This document shows positions 8,142-17,100 of a stretch of DNA of 64,000 bases, in pieces; position 1 is the stretch's first letter, and every line of letters starts with the position of its first letter. The translations under genes were made by a program, and so were the position numbers. The DNA comes from an uncultured Ruminococcus sp. (GTDB taxonomy: Bacteria; Bacillota; Clostridia; Oscillospirales; Ruminococcaceae). The notes under the pieces are model-generated. The model did no database searches and had not been told where the DNA came from. It saw nothing but the letters and a program-made list of their open reading frames with translations. The DNA lies in assembly GCF_934476685.1 (NCBI RefSeq), contig NZ_CAKSNX010000008.1, positions 34,391-98,390 of the forward strand, given 5' to 3'.

Positions 8142-9854
8142 ATGATCGAGATATCGAGAAAAGCATACTGCGATATGTACGGACCGACAGTCGGCGACAG
8201 AGTAAGGCTGGGAGATACTTCGCTTATTGCGGAAGTTGAAAAGGACCTCACTGTTCATGGTGACGAGGCAAAGTTCGGCGGCGGAAAATCTCTTCGTGAC
8301 GGAATGGGACAATCCTGCAAAGCCACCGACAAGGAATGTCTTGACACGGTCATCACGAATGCTCTCATCATAGACAGCACAGGAATAATCAAGGCTGACG
8401 TCGGAATAAAGGACGGAAAGATAGCAGGCATCGGCAAGGCGGGCAACCCCGACATTATGAACGGTGTTGACGAAAATATGATAATCGGCGCTTCCACCGA
8501 GGCTATTGCAGGCGAGGGACTTATCCTCACCGCAGGCGGACTTGACACCCACATTCATTTCATTTCGCCGACGCAGGTCAGAACGGCTTTATACAGCGGT
8601 ATCACCACTATGATCGGCGGCGGAACAGGTCCTGCGGACGGAACGAATGCCACCACCTGCACCCCCGGAGAGTTCAACATTCACAGAATGCTGGAGGCTT
8701 CCGAAGATCTTCCGATGAACTTCGGCTATCTCTGCAAGGGAAATTCCAGCGATATCACAACACTTGAAGAGCAGATAAAGGCAGGCTGTATCGGTCTGAA
8801 AATACACGAGGACTGGGGTTCTACACCAGACGTTATCGACCACGCTCTTACTGTTGCAGATATGTATGATGTACAGGCGGCTATCCACACAGATACTCTT
8901 AATGAGGGCGGATTTGTTGAGGATACGGTAAGCGCATTTAAGGGTAGAACTATCCACACCTACCACACAGAGGGTGCAGGCGGCGGACACGCTCCTGATA
9001 TCATCAGAGCGGCTGCGTTCCCGAATGTTCTCCCTTCCTCCACCAACCCGACAATGCCATACACTGCGAATACGCTTGATGAACATCTTGATATGCTTAT
9101 GGTATGCCATCATCTTGACAAGAACGTTCCTGAGGATATTGCTTTTGCGGATTCAAGAATACGTCCTGAAACTATTGCCGCTGAGGACGTTCTACATGAT
9201 ATGGGAATATTCTCGATGATGAGTTCAGACTCACAGGCAATGGGACGTGTGGGAGAAGTCATTACAAGGACATGGCAGACGGCGGACAAAATGAAAAAAC
9301 AGCGTGGTTCTCTCCCTGAGGACAGCGAGAGGAACGATAATTTCAGGATCAAGCGTTACATCTCGAAATACACAATAAATCCTGCGATCACGCATGGCGT
9401 TTCAGAATATGTCGGCTCTGTTGAGGTGGGCAAGGTCGCAGACCTCGTTCTTTGGAATCCTGCTTTCTTTGGTGCAAAGCCTGATATGATAATCAAGGGC
9501 GGATTTATCTTTGCCTCAAAAATGGGTGACGCAAACGCATCTATCCCTACCCCTCAGCCTGTATGCTATACAGAAATGTTCGGCGGTCACGGACTTGCGC
9601 TGTCAAGCACCTGTATCACTTTCGTTTCAAAGTACGCATACGAGGACGGCATAAAGGAAAAGCTTGGTCTGAAAAGGAAGGTACTTCCTGTCAAGAACTG
9701 CCGAAATATCTCTAAGGCTGATATGGTATATAATAATGTATGTGCAGATATAAAGGTCGATCCCGAAACGTACACGGTAACGGTTGACGGCAAGGTGATA
9801 ACCTGCGAGCCATTTGACGAGCTTGCGCTTGCACAGAGATATTTTATGTTCTGA
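8142..9854 (+). CDS. ureC: Urease alpha (catalytic) subunit
   Basis: At 570 residues, this is full length for UreC. All catalytic positions are present: nickel ligands His137/His139 (THIH), the carbamylated Lys220 with His222 (LKIHED), His249 (AAIHTD), His275, the flap Cys322-His323 (VCHHLD) and the nickel ligand Asp363 (SSDSQAMGR). The enzyme should therefore be active once nickel is loaded by UreD/F/G/E, encoded downstream. It is tightly spaced after ureAB. Confidence 0.98.
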   Translation: MIEISRKAYCDMYGPTVGDRVRLGDTSLIAEVEKDLTVHGDEAKFGGGKSLRDGMGQSCKATDKECLDTVITNALIIDSTGIIKADVGIKDGKIAGIGKAGNPDIMNGVDENMIIGASTEAIAGEGLILTAGGLDTHIHFISPTQVRTALYSGITTMIGGGTGPADGTNATTCTPGEFNIHRMLEASEDLPMNFGYLCKGNSSDITTLEEQIKAGCIGLKIHEDWGSTPDVIDHALTVADMYDVQAAIHTDTLNEGGFVEDTVSAFKGRTIHTYHTEGAGGGHAPDIIRAAAFPNVLPSSTNPTMPYTANTLDEHLDMLMVCHHLDKNVPEDIAFADSRIRPETIAAEDVLHDMGIFSMMSSDSQAMGRVGEVITRTWQTADKMKKQRGSLPEDSERNDNFRIKRYISKYTINPAITHGVSEYVGSVEVGKVADLVLWNPAFFGAKPDMIIKGGFIFASKMGDANASIPTPQPVCYTEMFGGHGLALSSTCITFVSKYAYEDGIKEKLGLKRKVLPVKNCRNISKADMVYNNVCADIKVDPETYTVTVDGKVITCEPFDELALAQRYFMF

Positions 9855-9887
9855 TTTTAAATAAGCGAGGAAATAGAGGAAATAAAA

Positions 9888-10370
9888 ATGATAGCAGAAA
9901 AAATAATCGGAAAGCTTTCGGAACTTTCACCGAATGTTGAGGTCGATACAGTTGAGCTTGACTGGTTTGAGGCTGAAAAGAAACGTATACGCAAGACCAC
10001 AGTCGGCGGACGTGAAATAGGCATTGCCGTTGATGAAACGCTCAGCGACGGCGACGTTATCTATCTTGATGACAAGCTTTGCGTTGCGGTCAAGCTTACA
10101 AGCTGTCCCCTTATAAAGATAAATGTTCACACCATGCAGGAAATGGGCAGGCTTTGCTTTGAGATAGGCAACAGGCATCTGTCGCTGAAAATATCTGAAG
10201 ATAATGTGCTTATCCCACATGACGAGCCGACAGAAAAGCACCTAAAAAATCTCGGCTTTGACTGCGAGGAGATAATCGACAAGTTTGATGATTTTATCGT
10301 CTGCAAAGCACACGGACATTCTCACAGCCATGCTCACGAGCATGAGCATCATCACGGACATTCACATTAA
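9888..10370 (+). CDS. ureE: Urease accessory protein UreE, nickel metallochaperone
   Basis: A 160-residue protein with the UreE N-terminal and metal-binding domains (HTMQEMGRLCFEIGNRHL) and a strongly histidine-rich tail (about residues 141-160, mostly His alternating with Gly, Ser, Ala and Glu), which in this family stores and delivers Ni2+ to UreG. It lies 33 bp after ureC in the classical ureCEFGD order. Confidence 0.95.
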   Translation: MIAEKIIGKLSELSPNVEVDTVELDWFEAEKKRIRKTTVGGREIGIAVDETLSDGDVIYLDDKLCVAVKLTSCPLIKINVHTMQEMGRLCFEIGNRHLSLKISEDNVLIPHDEPTEKHLKNLGFDCEEIIDKFDDFIVCKAHGHSHSHAHEHEHHHGHSH

Positions 10371-10385
10371 ACGGAGCTGATAATC

Positions 10386-11060
10386 ATGACCGACACCGCA
10401 GGACTTATGAGCATTTTGCAGATATGCGACAGCCTTTTCCCTGTGGGCGCATTTACTCTGTCCAACGGACTGGAAACCTACGTTCAGAAAGATATCATAA
10501 CTTCGCCGCAGGGACTTGAAGAGTATCTTCATTCTTACATTTCCGTACTGCCGTTCAACGAACTTGGTGCTGCGGCAATAGCATACAGCGCAGACGAAAA
10601 AACACTCTGCCGCCTTGACGAGGTATACTCTGCGGCAAAAGCGCCCTTTGAGATACGCAGCGGTTCTGAAAAAGTCACAAGACGGTTTTTCAAGATCTGC
10701 ACAGCGGAGGGCGAAAGTGCGGCGGGGCATTACAGACAGCTTACGGAAGACGGCATCTGCAAGGGACATCAATGCATAGCATATGGACTTTATATGCGTG
10801 ACAGCGGGATCTCACTATCCGAGGGACTTGCGGTCTACGGTTATTCCATATGCTCGGCTATCGTCACAAACTGCGTAAAGCTTGTCCCCCTCAGCCAGCT
10901 TGCAGGGCAGAAGATACTGAACACAGCTTTTGAGCTTATATCGCAGGCAGCCGAAAAAGCGGTCGGCACTTCCATTGATGATATCGGCATAAGCGGCGCA
11001 GGCTTTGACCTCCGTGCAATGCAGCACGAAAGACTTTATTCAAGGCAGTATATGTCATAA
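10386..11060 (+). CDS. ureF: Urease accessory protein UreF
   Basis: A 224-residue mostly helical protein with the UreF motifs LQICDSLFPVGAFTLSNGLE at the N-terminus and SGAGFDLRAMQHE near the C-terminus. UreF bridges UreD-bound apo-urease and the UreG GTPase during nickel insertion. It is 15 bp after ureE, in the same operon. Confidence 0.95.
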   Translation: MTDTAGLMSILQICDSLFPVGAFTLSNGLETYVQKDIITSPQGLEEYLHSYISVLPFNELGAAAIAYSADEKTLCRLDEVYSAAKAPFEIRSGSEKVTRRFFKICTAEGESAAGHYRQLTEDGICKGHQCIAYGLYMRDSGISLSEGLAVYGYSICSAIVTNCVKLVPLSQLAGQKILNTAFELISQAAEKAVGTSIDDIGISGAGFDLRAMQHERLYSRQYMS

Positions 11061-11082
11061 AAATACATAAGGAGAACCAGAA

Positions 11083-11694
11083 ATGAGCTATGTAAAGATC
11101 GGCGTAGGCGGTCCTGTCGGATCGGGCAAGACTGCACTTATCGAACGCCTTACAAGAGAAATGTCAAAGGAATATTCCATTTGTGTTGTGACAAATGATA
11201 TCTACACCAAAGAGGACGCTGAATTTCTTACGAAAAATTCCTGCCTGCCTGCCGACAGGATAGTCGGTGTTGAAACAGGCGGCTGTCCTCACACCGCCAT
11301 AAGAGAGGACTGCTCAATGAATCTTGAAGCAGTTGACGAAATGGTAAAAAAGCACCCCGACACCCAGATAGTCTTTATCGAAAGCGGCGGAGATAATCTT
11401 TCAGCCACATTCTCCCCAGATCTTGCCGACGCATCTATCTATGTTATCGATGTTGCGCAGGGCGAAAAAATACCGAGAAAGGGCGGCCCCGGTGTAACAC
11501 GTTCCGACCTGCTTGTAATAAACAAGACCGATCTTGCGCCGCTGGTAGGTGCGTCACTGGAGGTTATGGCATCAGACTCAAAGCGTATGAGAGGCGAAAG
11601 ACCTTTCCTTTTCACAAACCTTATGAGCCGTGAGGGCGTTGCGCAGGTCATCGACTGGATAAAGAAGTCTGTGCTTTTTGAGGATCTGAAATGA
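11083..11694 (+). CDS. ureG: Urease accessory GTPase UreG
   Basis: A 203-residue SIMIBI-class GTPase that couples GTP hydrolysis to nickel delivery. Motifs seen are the P-loop GGPVGSGKT (8-16), the Cys-Pro-His metal site in GGCPHTAIREDCSMN and the guanine motif NKTDL. Its last codons overlap the start of ureD by 4 bp, indicating translational coupling. Confidence 0.97.
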   Translation: MSYVKIGVGGPVGSGKTALIERLTREMSKEYSICVVTNDIYTKEDAEFLTKNSCLPADRIVGVETGGCPHTAIREDCSMNLEAVDEMVKKHPDTQIVFIESGGDNLSATFSPDLADASIYVIDVAQGEKIPRKGGPGVTRSDLLVINKTDLAPLVGASLEVMASDSKRMRGERPFLFTNLMSREGVAQVIDWIKKSVLFEDLK

Positions 11695-12455
11695 ACGGCA
11701 GGCTGAACATTTCGACAGTTTTTGACGGAGCAAGGACCGTTACAGAGGACTTGTATTTTGCGCCGCCTTTCAAGGTCTATTCCCCTTTTTATGATGACAG
11801 CGGCTGGGCAAAATACATATCAATGTGCGGCTCGGCAGGAGTTCTTGCAGGAGATGAAAATGCAACCAAGCTTTATATTGGCGAAAACTGCAAGGTTATA
11901 TTTACAGATCAGGGGTATCAGAAGCTTTTCAACACAAACGGCGGCGTTTCAAGGCAGAACATCAAACTGGTGGTTCGTAAAAACGCAAAACTTTGCTATA
12001 TCCCCCACCCCATAATGACTTTCACAGGCTGTGACCATATTTCTAACGGAAAAGTCAGCATTACGGAAAGTTCTTCCCTTATTTTCTCTGAGATATACTG
12101 CTGCGGCAGAACGGCAATGGGGGAAGAATTCGGGTTGAAAAGTTTCCGCTCCCGAACAGAGATAGCTATTGACGGTAGCGCTGATTTTATCGACAACACC
12201 CTTATTGCGCCAGCTTCTCTGCCCATAAGGAACAAAGGCTTTTTTGAAAGCTTTACCCATACGGGATTTATGTATATCTACACCCCCGACAAAGAACTTC
12301 TCGGCAGCGTTTATCAAACTGCTGTTTCCGAAGATAAAGTCCAGCTTTGTGCTACTCACACAGAGCGTGGTATCGCTCTGCGAGCTTTGGGATATTCGGG
12401 TGAGGAGATATACGACCTTTTTCTCAGCATTGCGGAGAAAGTCAGAAATGCTTAA
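11691..12455 (+). CDS. ureD: Urease accessory protein UreD (UreH)
   Basis: A 254-residue UreD, the scaffold that binds apo-urease and recruits UreF/UreG. The family signature is seen in LYIPHPIMTFTGCDH and in the internal EIYCCGRTAMGEEF region. It is the last gene of the operon and is followed by a strong bidirectional terminator at 12480-12515. Confidence 0.93.
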   Translation: MNGRLNISTVFDGARTVTEDLYFAPPFKVYSPFYDDSGWAKYISMCGSAGVLAGDENATKLYIGENCKVIFTDQGYQKLFNTNGGVSRQNIKLVVRKNAKLCYIPHPIMTFTGCDHISNGKVSITESSSLIFSEIYCCGRTAMGEEFGLKSFRSRTEIAIDGSADFIDNTLIAPASLPIRNKGFFESFTHTGFMYIYTPDKELLGSVYQTAVSEDKVQLCATHTERGIALRALGYSGEEIYDLFLSIAEKVRNA

Positions 12456-12479
12456 AAATAAAATCTATTTCACTTATAA

Positions 12480-12515
12480 AAATAACCTGTCTGACACAGT
12501 ATCAGACAGGTTATT
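12480..12515. terminator. Bidirectional terminator between ureD and the HPP-like gene
   Basis: An almost perfect stem AATAACCTGTCTGA / TCAGACAGGTTATT with a 7-base loop and A/T runs on both sides separates the converging ureD and membrane-protein genes. Confidence 0.9.
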
Positions 12516-13470
12516 TATTTGCTTTATCCGAATCATCAGCAAAAAATATAAATGTAACGGCGACCATTATAATGTATCCGCCGATCACCTCAAAGGGGAA
12601 TTTAAGCAGTGCTGTTTTCGGTATTAGGAAAGGCAGAGTCGCTATCGCTCCGCAGGGCGGAAAGTAAAGCTTTGATCTGCACACCATACACAGGATAATT
12701 CCGCAGGACACAGCCGCAGACAATGCAAGTAGAAAGCCTGCAAATTCCGTCAGCAAGGCTCTTGAAAGCACACCTGCCACTGCCGCTGAGGATATGAGTA
12801 TGACAGAATGTGCCGCACGTTTTCTGAGCTTTGACTGAGGCTTGCTCATTTCAAAAAACGCAACTATCAGAGGAGGCGCAATGAAAAATATCTGACTGAA
12901 AAAAGTGGGCAGAAAGCACATTATACTTGCCGCCGCTGTCTGCTTTGCACGGATAATGATAAGCTTTCTGTTCGGTGGGACTTCATGAAAGTCATATTTT
13001 TGCCTTATCCCGAAATGTTCAAAACAAAGCTGTGCCGCTAATATCAGCGCCGTCATTACAACAACGGACAAAACATAAACTATGCTCTTTGTCCCCATAA
13101 GTATCGGCAGAACGCAGGCGGATATGGCAGGAACGAACTCCGTTCTCAGCAAAGTTATCCAAGCGACGGCGCATATAAGTCCGACCGTCACCTGCACCCA
13201 CAGCGGCACATGGAGATATTTTACTATTGCTATCCCCACAAAAGCCGCAGGCACAATGGCGGCGAAAAGTCTTATCCTTGATGTATTCCACGACTGCACA
13301 GGGGCGGCGAGTGCGCCTATGGCTATTGCAGTTATTTCGGGAAAAATTATCTCTTTCTCCCCTGTTATCTCAGCGACGGCAGTCATTCCCGCCGCCAGCA
13401 GAAGAGAAACAAGCACAGGCAGCAACTTTACAAACTCTGCGGTCATATGGTTATTTTTAGCTTTATCCAC
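12511..13470 (-). CDS. Polytopic membrane protein, HPP-family-like
   Basis: About 319 residues with eight to nine hydrophobic segments. The chosen start is a GTG at 13468-13470 with GGGAG eight bases upstream; the frame extends further 5' but without a ribosome site. Motifs FPEITAIAIGALA near the N-terminus and YFPPCGAIATLPFLIP near the C-terminus resemble HPP-family integral membrane proteins, some of which move nitrite. The substrate here is unknown. It follows the FNT channel gene on the same strand and converges on the urease operon. Confidence 0.55.
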   Translation of the reverse strand: MDKAKNNHMTAEFVKLLPVLVSLLLAAGMTAVAEITGEKEIIFPEITAIAIGALAAPVQSWNTSRIRLFAAIVPAAFVGIAIVKYLHVPLWVQVTVGLICAVAWITLLRTEFVPAISACVLPILMGTKSIVYVLSVVVMTALILAAQLCFEHFGIRQKYDFHEVPPNRKLIIIRAKQTAAASIMCFLPTFFSQIFFIAPPLIVAFFEMSKPQSKLRKRAAHSVILISSAAVAGVLSRALLTEFAGFLLALSAAVSCGIILCMVCRSKLYFPPCGAIATLPFLIPKTALLKFPFEVIGGYIIMVAVTFIFFADDSDKANK

Positions 13471-13525
13471 TATATTTTCTCCCTTAGATCTCTTGAAATT
13501 AAAATCAATACCCCGATAATATCTC

Positions 13526-13561
13526 ATAAAAACAGAGCGCCGCCGAAAGAAAAACGCTCTG
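13526..13561 (-). terminator. Terminator after the FNT channel gene
   Basis: Minus-strand hairpin CAGAGCG...CGCTCTG followed by TTTTT, immediately downstream of the FNT gene and upstream of the HPP-like gene. Confidence 0.8.
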
Positions 13562-13567
13562 AAAATT

Positions 13568-14194
13568 TTATTCAGCCTTGATAAATCCCTTTTTCACCAA
13601 CGGGATAAGCATTCCGCCTGCCGCATTTCCCAAGGTCATTATCATCATATAGCCGAGAGCCTTTGCGCTCCATGAGCCTGAAAGGGTGAAGTAGTACATA
13701 TTTGCAATACAGTGTTCAAAGCCGCTGATTATAAATACCACAACAGGCAGGAAGATCGCAAGTATCTGTCCCACAGGATTTTTTATGTTCTTGTTTCCGT
13801 CAGCCGCTATGAACATAAGTATACCGCAGAAAAATGCAAGTATGAATATGCTCAGCAGTCCGTCCGACAGCTTGATATCACTCAGCTCCTTAGCCTTGTC
13901 ACCTATGCCCGCTATCCTTGTTTGAAGTATCAGAAAAGCCGAAACCGCCGCACCTGCGAAATTGCCCAGCCATATTATTCCCAGCTCGCCGAGATACACA
14001 GGCTCACGCTCAACCGCATAGCCGACCTTTCCGGTAAAAAGGTTAAAGCCAAAGCTCAGTATAACGAAAAGTCCTGTACCGAAAAGAAATGCACCGAGGT
14101 ACTTGTTGCCGCAGGACAGGTAGACCGTTCCGCCCACTGCGATAGCAACGCCTGTCATAAAGGAACGCAGAAATATGTCGATTATTTTCTTCAT
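13568..14194 (-). CDS. Formate/nitrite transporter (FNT) family channel, compact form
   Basis: A 208-residue membrane protein with six hydrophobic segments and FNT signatures: GFEHCIANMYYF (the conserved channel histidine) and LGNAAGG in the last segment. Typical FocA/NirC proteins are about 260-290 residues, so the loops and ends here are short, but all six segments seem present. FNT channels pass formate, nitrite or related small anions. A consensus promoter lies at 14236-14264. The neighbouring HPP-like gene is another candidate small-anion carrier. Confidence 0.8.
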   Translation of the reverse strand: MKKIIDIFLRSFMTGVAIAVGGTVYLSCGNKYLGAFLFGTGLFVILSFGFNLFTGKVGYAVEREPVYLGELGIIWLGNFAGAAVSAFLILQTRIAGIGDKAKELSDIKLSDGLLSIFILAFFCGILMFIAADGNKNIKNPVGQILAIFLPVVVFIISGFEHCIANMYYFTLSGSWSAKALGYMMIMTLGNAAGGMLIPLVKKGFIKAE

Positions 14195-14235
14195 ATGTTT
14201 TCTCCTATGTATTTTTATAAGTATACAACTTTATT

Positions 14236-14264
14236 ATTATATAATATTTTCAGCCAACTTTCAA
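14236..14264 (-). promoter_or_regulatory. Promoter of the FNT channel gene
   Basis: Minus strand TTGAAA, 17-base spacer, TATAAT, about 40 bp upstream of the FNT start. Confidence 0.7.
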
Positions 14265-14401
14265 GGAAAATGAGTTTTATTTACAATTTTTTAGTTATTT
14301 AGCCCGAAGTTTGCCGCAGGCAACACAGCTGTTCTGTGTGGTCTTGCCGATCAATAACATATTTAACAACATAACAGGAACTTCACACAATTTTCTCGTA
14401 A

Positions 14402-14434
14402 TTTTTAACAAAGCCTATTGCAATTTGTTAAAAA
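14402..14434. promoter_or_regulatory. Perfect 11-bp inverted repeat overlapping the alcohol dehydrogenase promoter
   Basis: TTTTTAACAAA at 14402-14412 and TTTGTTAAAAA at 14424-14434, an exact inverted repeat with an 11-bp centre. It overlaps the -35 element of the downstream promoter, the position expected for a repressor operator. The half-sites resemble Rex half-sites but are in the opposite order to the usual Rex operator, so the regulator is unknown. Confidence 0.6.
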
Positions 14435-14446
14435 CAGTTGTATAAT
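14418..14446 (+). promoter_or_regulatory. Promoter of the iron-type alcohol dehydrogenase gene
   Basis: TTGCAA, 17-base spacer, TATAAT, about 50 bp before the ATG at 14500. Between this and the divergent FNT promoter (14265-14401) there is no gene, only short hairpins such as TTGCC-gca-GGCAA near 14311. Confidence 0.75.
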
Positions 14447-14499
14447 AAACACATAAATTAATGGATATCATTTCATTTTCAGAAAGGAATGTTTGTAAA

Positions 14500-15648
14500 A
14501 TGGCTAACAGAATGATTTTAAATGAAACTTCATATTTCGGTGCAGGCTCTATAAGCGAGATCGTTACCGAAGCTAAAAAGAGAGCTTTCAAAAAGGCGCT
14601 CGTCGTTACCGACCCTGATCTTATAAAGTTCAACGTTGCTCAGAACGTTACAGATCTCCTCGACGGCGCAGGTCTGGCTTATGAGATATTCTCTCAGGTA
14701 AAGGCTAACCCTACCGTTGCTGTGGTAAAGGCAGGTATCGAGGCATTCAAGAAGGCTGAGGCTGATTACCTTATCGCTATCGGCGGCGGCTCTTCAATGG
14801 ATACTGCAAAGGCTATCGGCATAATCATTGCCAACCCTGAGTATGCTGACGTTACTTCTCTTGAGGGCGCAGTTGATACTAAAAATCCATGCGTTCCTAT
14901 TATCGCAGTACCTACTACCGCAGGAACAGCTGCTGAGGTAACTATCAACTACGTTATCACAGATGAGGAAAAGAAGAGAAAGTTCGTATGCGTTGACCCT
15001 CACGATATCCCTGTCGTTGCAGTTATCGACGCTAAGATGATGTCATCAATGCCTAAGGGACTTACAGCTTCAACAGGTATGGACGCTCTTACACACGCTA
15101 TCGAGGGATACACGACTCTTGCCGCATGGGAGCTTACAGATATGATGCACCTAAAGGCTATCGAAGTTATCTCACGTTCTCTCCGTGCAGCCTGCCAAAA
15201 TGATCCTAAGGGAAGAGAAGATATGGCTCTCGGTCAGTACATAGCTGGTATGGGATTTTCAAACGTTGGTCTTGGCGTAGTTCACGGAATGGCTCACCCT
15301 CTCGGTGCTTTCTATGACACACCTCACGGCATAGCAAATGCGGTTATCCTGCCTTACGTTATGGAATACAATGCTCCTTACACAGGCGAGAAGTTCAAGT
15401 ATATCGCAGAGGCTATGGGCGTTGACACCACAGGTATGGATCAGGACGCTTACAGAAAGGCAGCTGTTGACGCAGTTAAGCAGCTTTCAAAGGACGTTGG
15501 AATCCCTGAAAAGCTCCACGAGATAGGCGTTAAGGAAGAGGATCTCCCTGCACTTGCACAGTCTGCATTCGATGATGTATGCACAGGCGGAAATCCAAGA
15601 CCATGCACAGTTGAATCTATCCTCGGAATTTACAAGACTGCATTCTGA
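14500..15648 (+). CDS. fucO: Iron-dependent alcohol dehydrogenase, lactaldehyde reductase (FucO)-like
   Basis: 382 residues from the ATG at 14500 (AGAAAGGA upstream), matching the usual length of FucO-type group III dehydrogenases; an in-frame upstream ATG at 14461 lacks a good site. NAD-binding GGGSSMDTAK is near 97-106. The iron ligands lie in the STGMDALTHAIEG and GVVHGMAHPLGAFYDTPHG regions. The family reduces lactaldehyde to 1,2-propanediol or other short aldehydes with NADH. Single-gene transcript with its own promoter, operator-like repeat and terminator. Confidence 0.88.
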   Translation: MANRMILNETSYFGAGSISEIVTEAKKRAFKKALVVTDPDLIKFNVAQNVTDLLDGAGLAYEIFSQVKANPTVAVVKAGIEAFKKAEADYLIAIGGGSSMDTAKAIGIIIANPEYADVTSLEGAVDTKNPCVPIIAVPTTAGTAAEVTINYVITDEEKKRKFVCVDPHDIPVVAVIDAKMMSSMPKGLTASTGMDALTHAIEGYTTLAAWELTDMMHLKAIEVISRSLRAACQNDPKGREDMALGQYIAGMGFSNVGLGVVHGMAHPLGAFYDTPHGIANAVILPYVMEYNAPYTGEKFKYIAEAMGVDTTGMDQDAYRKAAVDAVKQLSKDVGIPEKLHEIGVKEEDLPALAQSAFDDVCTGGNPRPCTVESILGIYKTAF

Positions 15649-15680
15649 TGATCAACTTACTTTACTAATATAATATTAAG

Positions 15681-15710
15681 GGCGGATAACATCAGTTGTC
15701 CGCCTTTTCT
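15681..15710 (+). terminator. Terminator of the alcohol dehydrogenase gene
   Basis: GGCGGATAAC...GTTGTCCGCC hairpin followed by TTTTCTTT on the plus strand. The distal arm overlaps the end of the converging TetR remnant. Confidence 0.8.
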
Positions 15711-16209
15711 TTATGTTCTGCGTTTTTTATTATTGCAGGCAGAGAGGACTGAAGTATGACTGTAACGTATTTTATCAGCTTTTTCCTGTCATAAGGCTGC
15801 TTGCTCCTTAATATCTCGATAAGATTTCCTGCAAGCGCCTCGGTATAGAAATTGCTGACAAAATCCTTATATTCCTCACTTATCGTAGCATTCACCAGTT
15901 TTTCAACGCTCTCTATAAGCTTGCGGCAGATGCCGTAAAAGTCATTGTAGAAAAATCGTTTTAACTCATCACGTCCCATAGAATCGTATGCGCAGTTTAG
16001 GATATGCTTGTTCTCCTCCACATAATCAAGGACGAAATTCAACACCTCGTCATAATCAAGCATAAGGTCATAATTCTTTACGACCTCCACAGCCTCCTGC
16101 TCCAGTATCCATTTCAGCAGGGATTGGATATCTTCAAAATGATAATAGAAAGTTTTTCTGTTTATGTTACAGTCGGCTACTATCTCGCTGACTGTTATTT
16201 TTGAGCTGG
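15692..16209 (-). pseudogene. TetR-type regulator remnant lacking its N-terminus
   Basis: The helix-turn-helix SKITVSEIVADCNINRKTFY and the rest of a TetR/AcrR protein are intact to a stop at 15692. Upstream of the serine before KITV the frame runs into the antisense of the neighbouring transporter instead of a normal first helix and start. The original gene pair was presumably divergent; a deletion with its junction near 16203-16210 removed the regulator's first codons and the intergenic promoter. An open frame continues to 16309, so a chimeric protein is possible but no ribosome site supports it. Confidence 0.75.
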
Positions 16210-17100
16210 AATACAAAAGCAAGATATCAGCCGTTGAGGGAGTAAGCTCTGTAACGTGGCTTGACGACAGCATAGATATAACCGAGCCGCTCGAAACCGC
16301 CGACAGCAAGGCAGTTGAAAATTACTACAAGGACAACTTGGCACTTATGTCCATCACCATAGACGAAGATCACATCCTTGACGCAGTAAGCGAAATAAGA
16401 AACATTGTGGGCAGTGATAATAAAATGGAAGGTTCTGCCGTATCGACTGCCGCTGCGACCGAAAGCACGGTCAGCGAAATAGCTAAAATTGCGGCTATCG
16501 TCGTTGCCTTTGTGCTGTTCGTGCTTGTATTAACCACAACTTCATGGGCTGAACCACTTATCATCATGCTTGGACTTGGTGTGGCTATACTCATAAATAT
16601 GGGCAGCAATCTTATATTCGGAGAAATATCCTTCGTTTCAAATGCCGCAGGTTCGATATTGCAGCTTGCCGTATCACTCGACTACTCCGTATTCCTGCTC
16701 CACAGGTTTGAGGACAGCCGAAAAAGCATAAGCGACCCGAAAGACGCAATGGTGGACGCTCTTTGCAAATCAACAAGCTCCATACTTTCAAGCGGTCTGA
16801 CGACAGTTATCGGCTTTGCTGCACTCTGCCTTATAAGATTTAAAATAGGCGCTGACCTCGGTCTTGTACTTGCTAAGGGCGTGGCTATCAGCCTTATCAC
16901 AGTATTTGTTTTCATGCCGAACTTCATACTTATTGTTTACAAACTTATCGACAAGAGCCACCACAGAAAACTTCTCCCAAGCTTTAATAAGTTTGGAAAA
17001 TTTGTCAGCAGGATAATGATACCTATGACAGCGGTGTTCGTTATCATAATCGCACCGACTTATCTTGCGTCAAATGCTAATAGTTTCTATTACGGCTCAT
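16203..17100 (+). pseudogene. MMPL/RND-type transporter fragment (N-terminal half, both ends lost)
   Basis: The recognisable sequence begins inside the first extracellular domain (KISAVEGVSSVTWLDD) and continues through a cluster of membrane segments typical of MMPL transporters (GSNLIFGEISFVSNAAGSILQLAVSLDYS split across segments 2-3). It breaks off after TYLASNANSFYY. The first membrane segment and the whole second half, several hundred residues, are missing. No start codon or ribosome site fits the fragment. It is joined at about 17100 to a fragment of the next gene, so at least two deletions are recorded here. Confidence 0.75.

Noticed and set aside
14402..14434. Canonical Rex operator
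   Set aside because: The half-sites are in the reverse order and 13 bp apart instead of TTGTTAA-N4-TTAACAA.
15692..16309. TetR gene with start at 16309
   Set aside because: The extra N-terminal codons are antisense to the MMPL fragment and lack a ribosome site; the family's first helix is missing, so a deletion remnant is the better reading.
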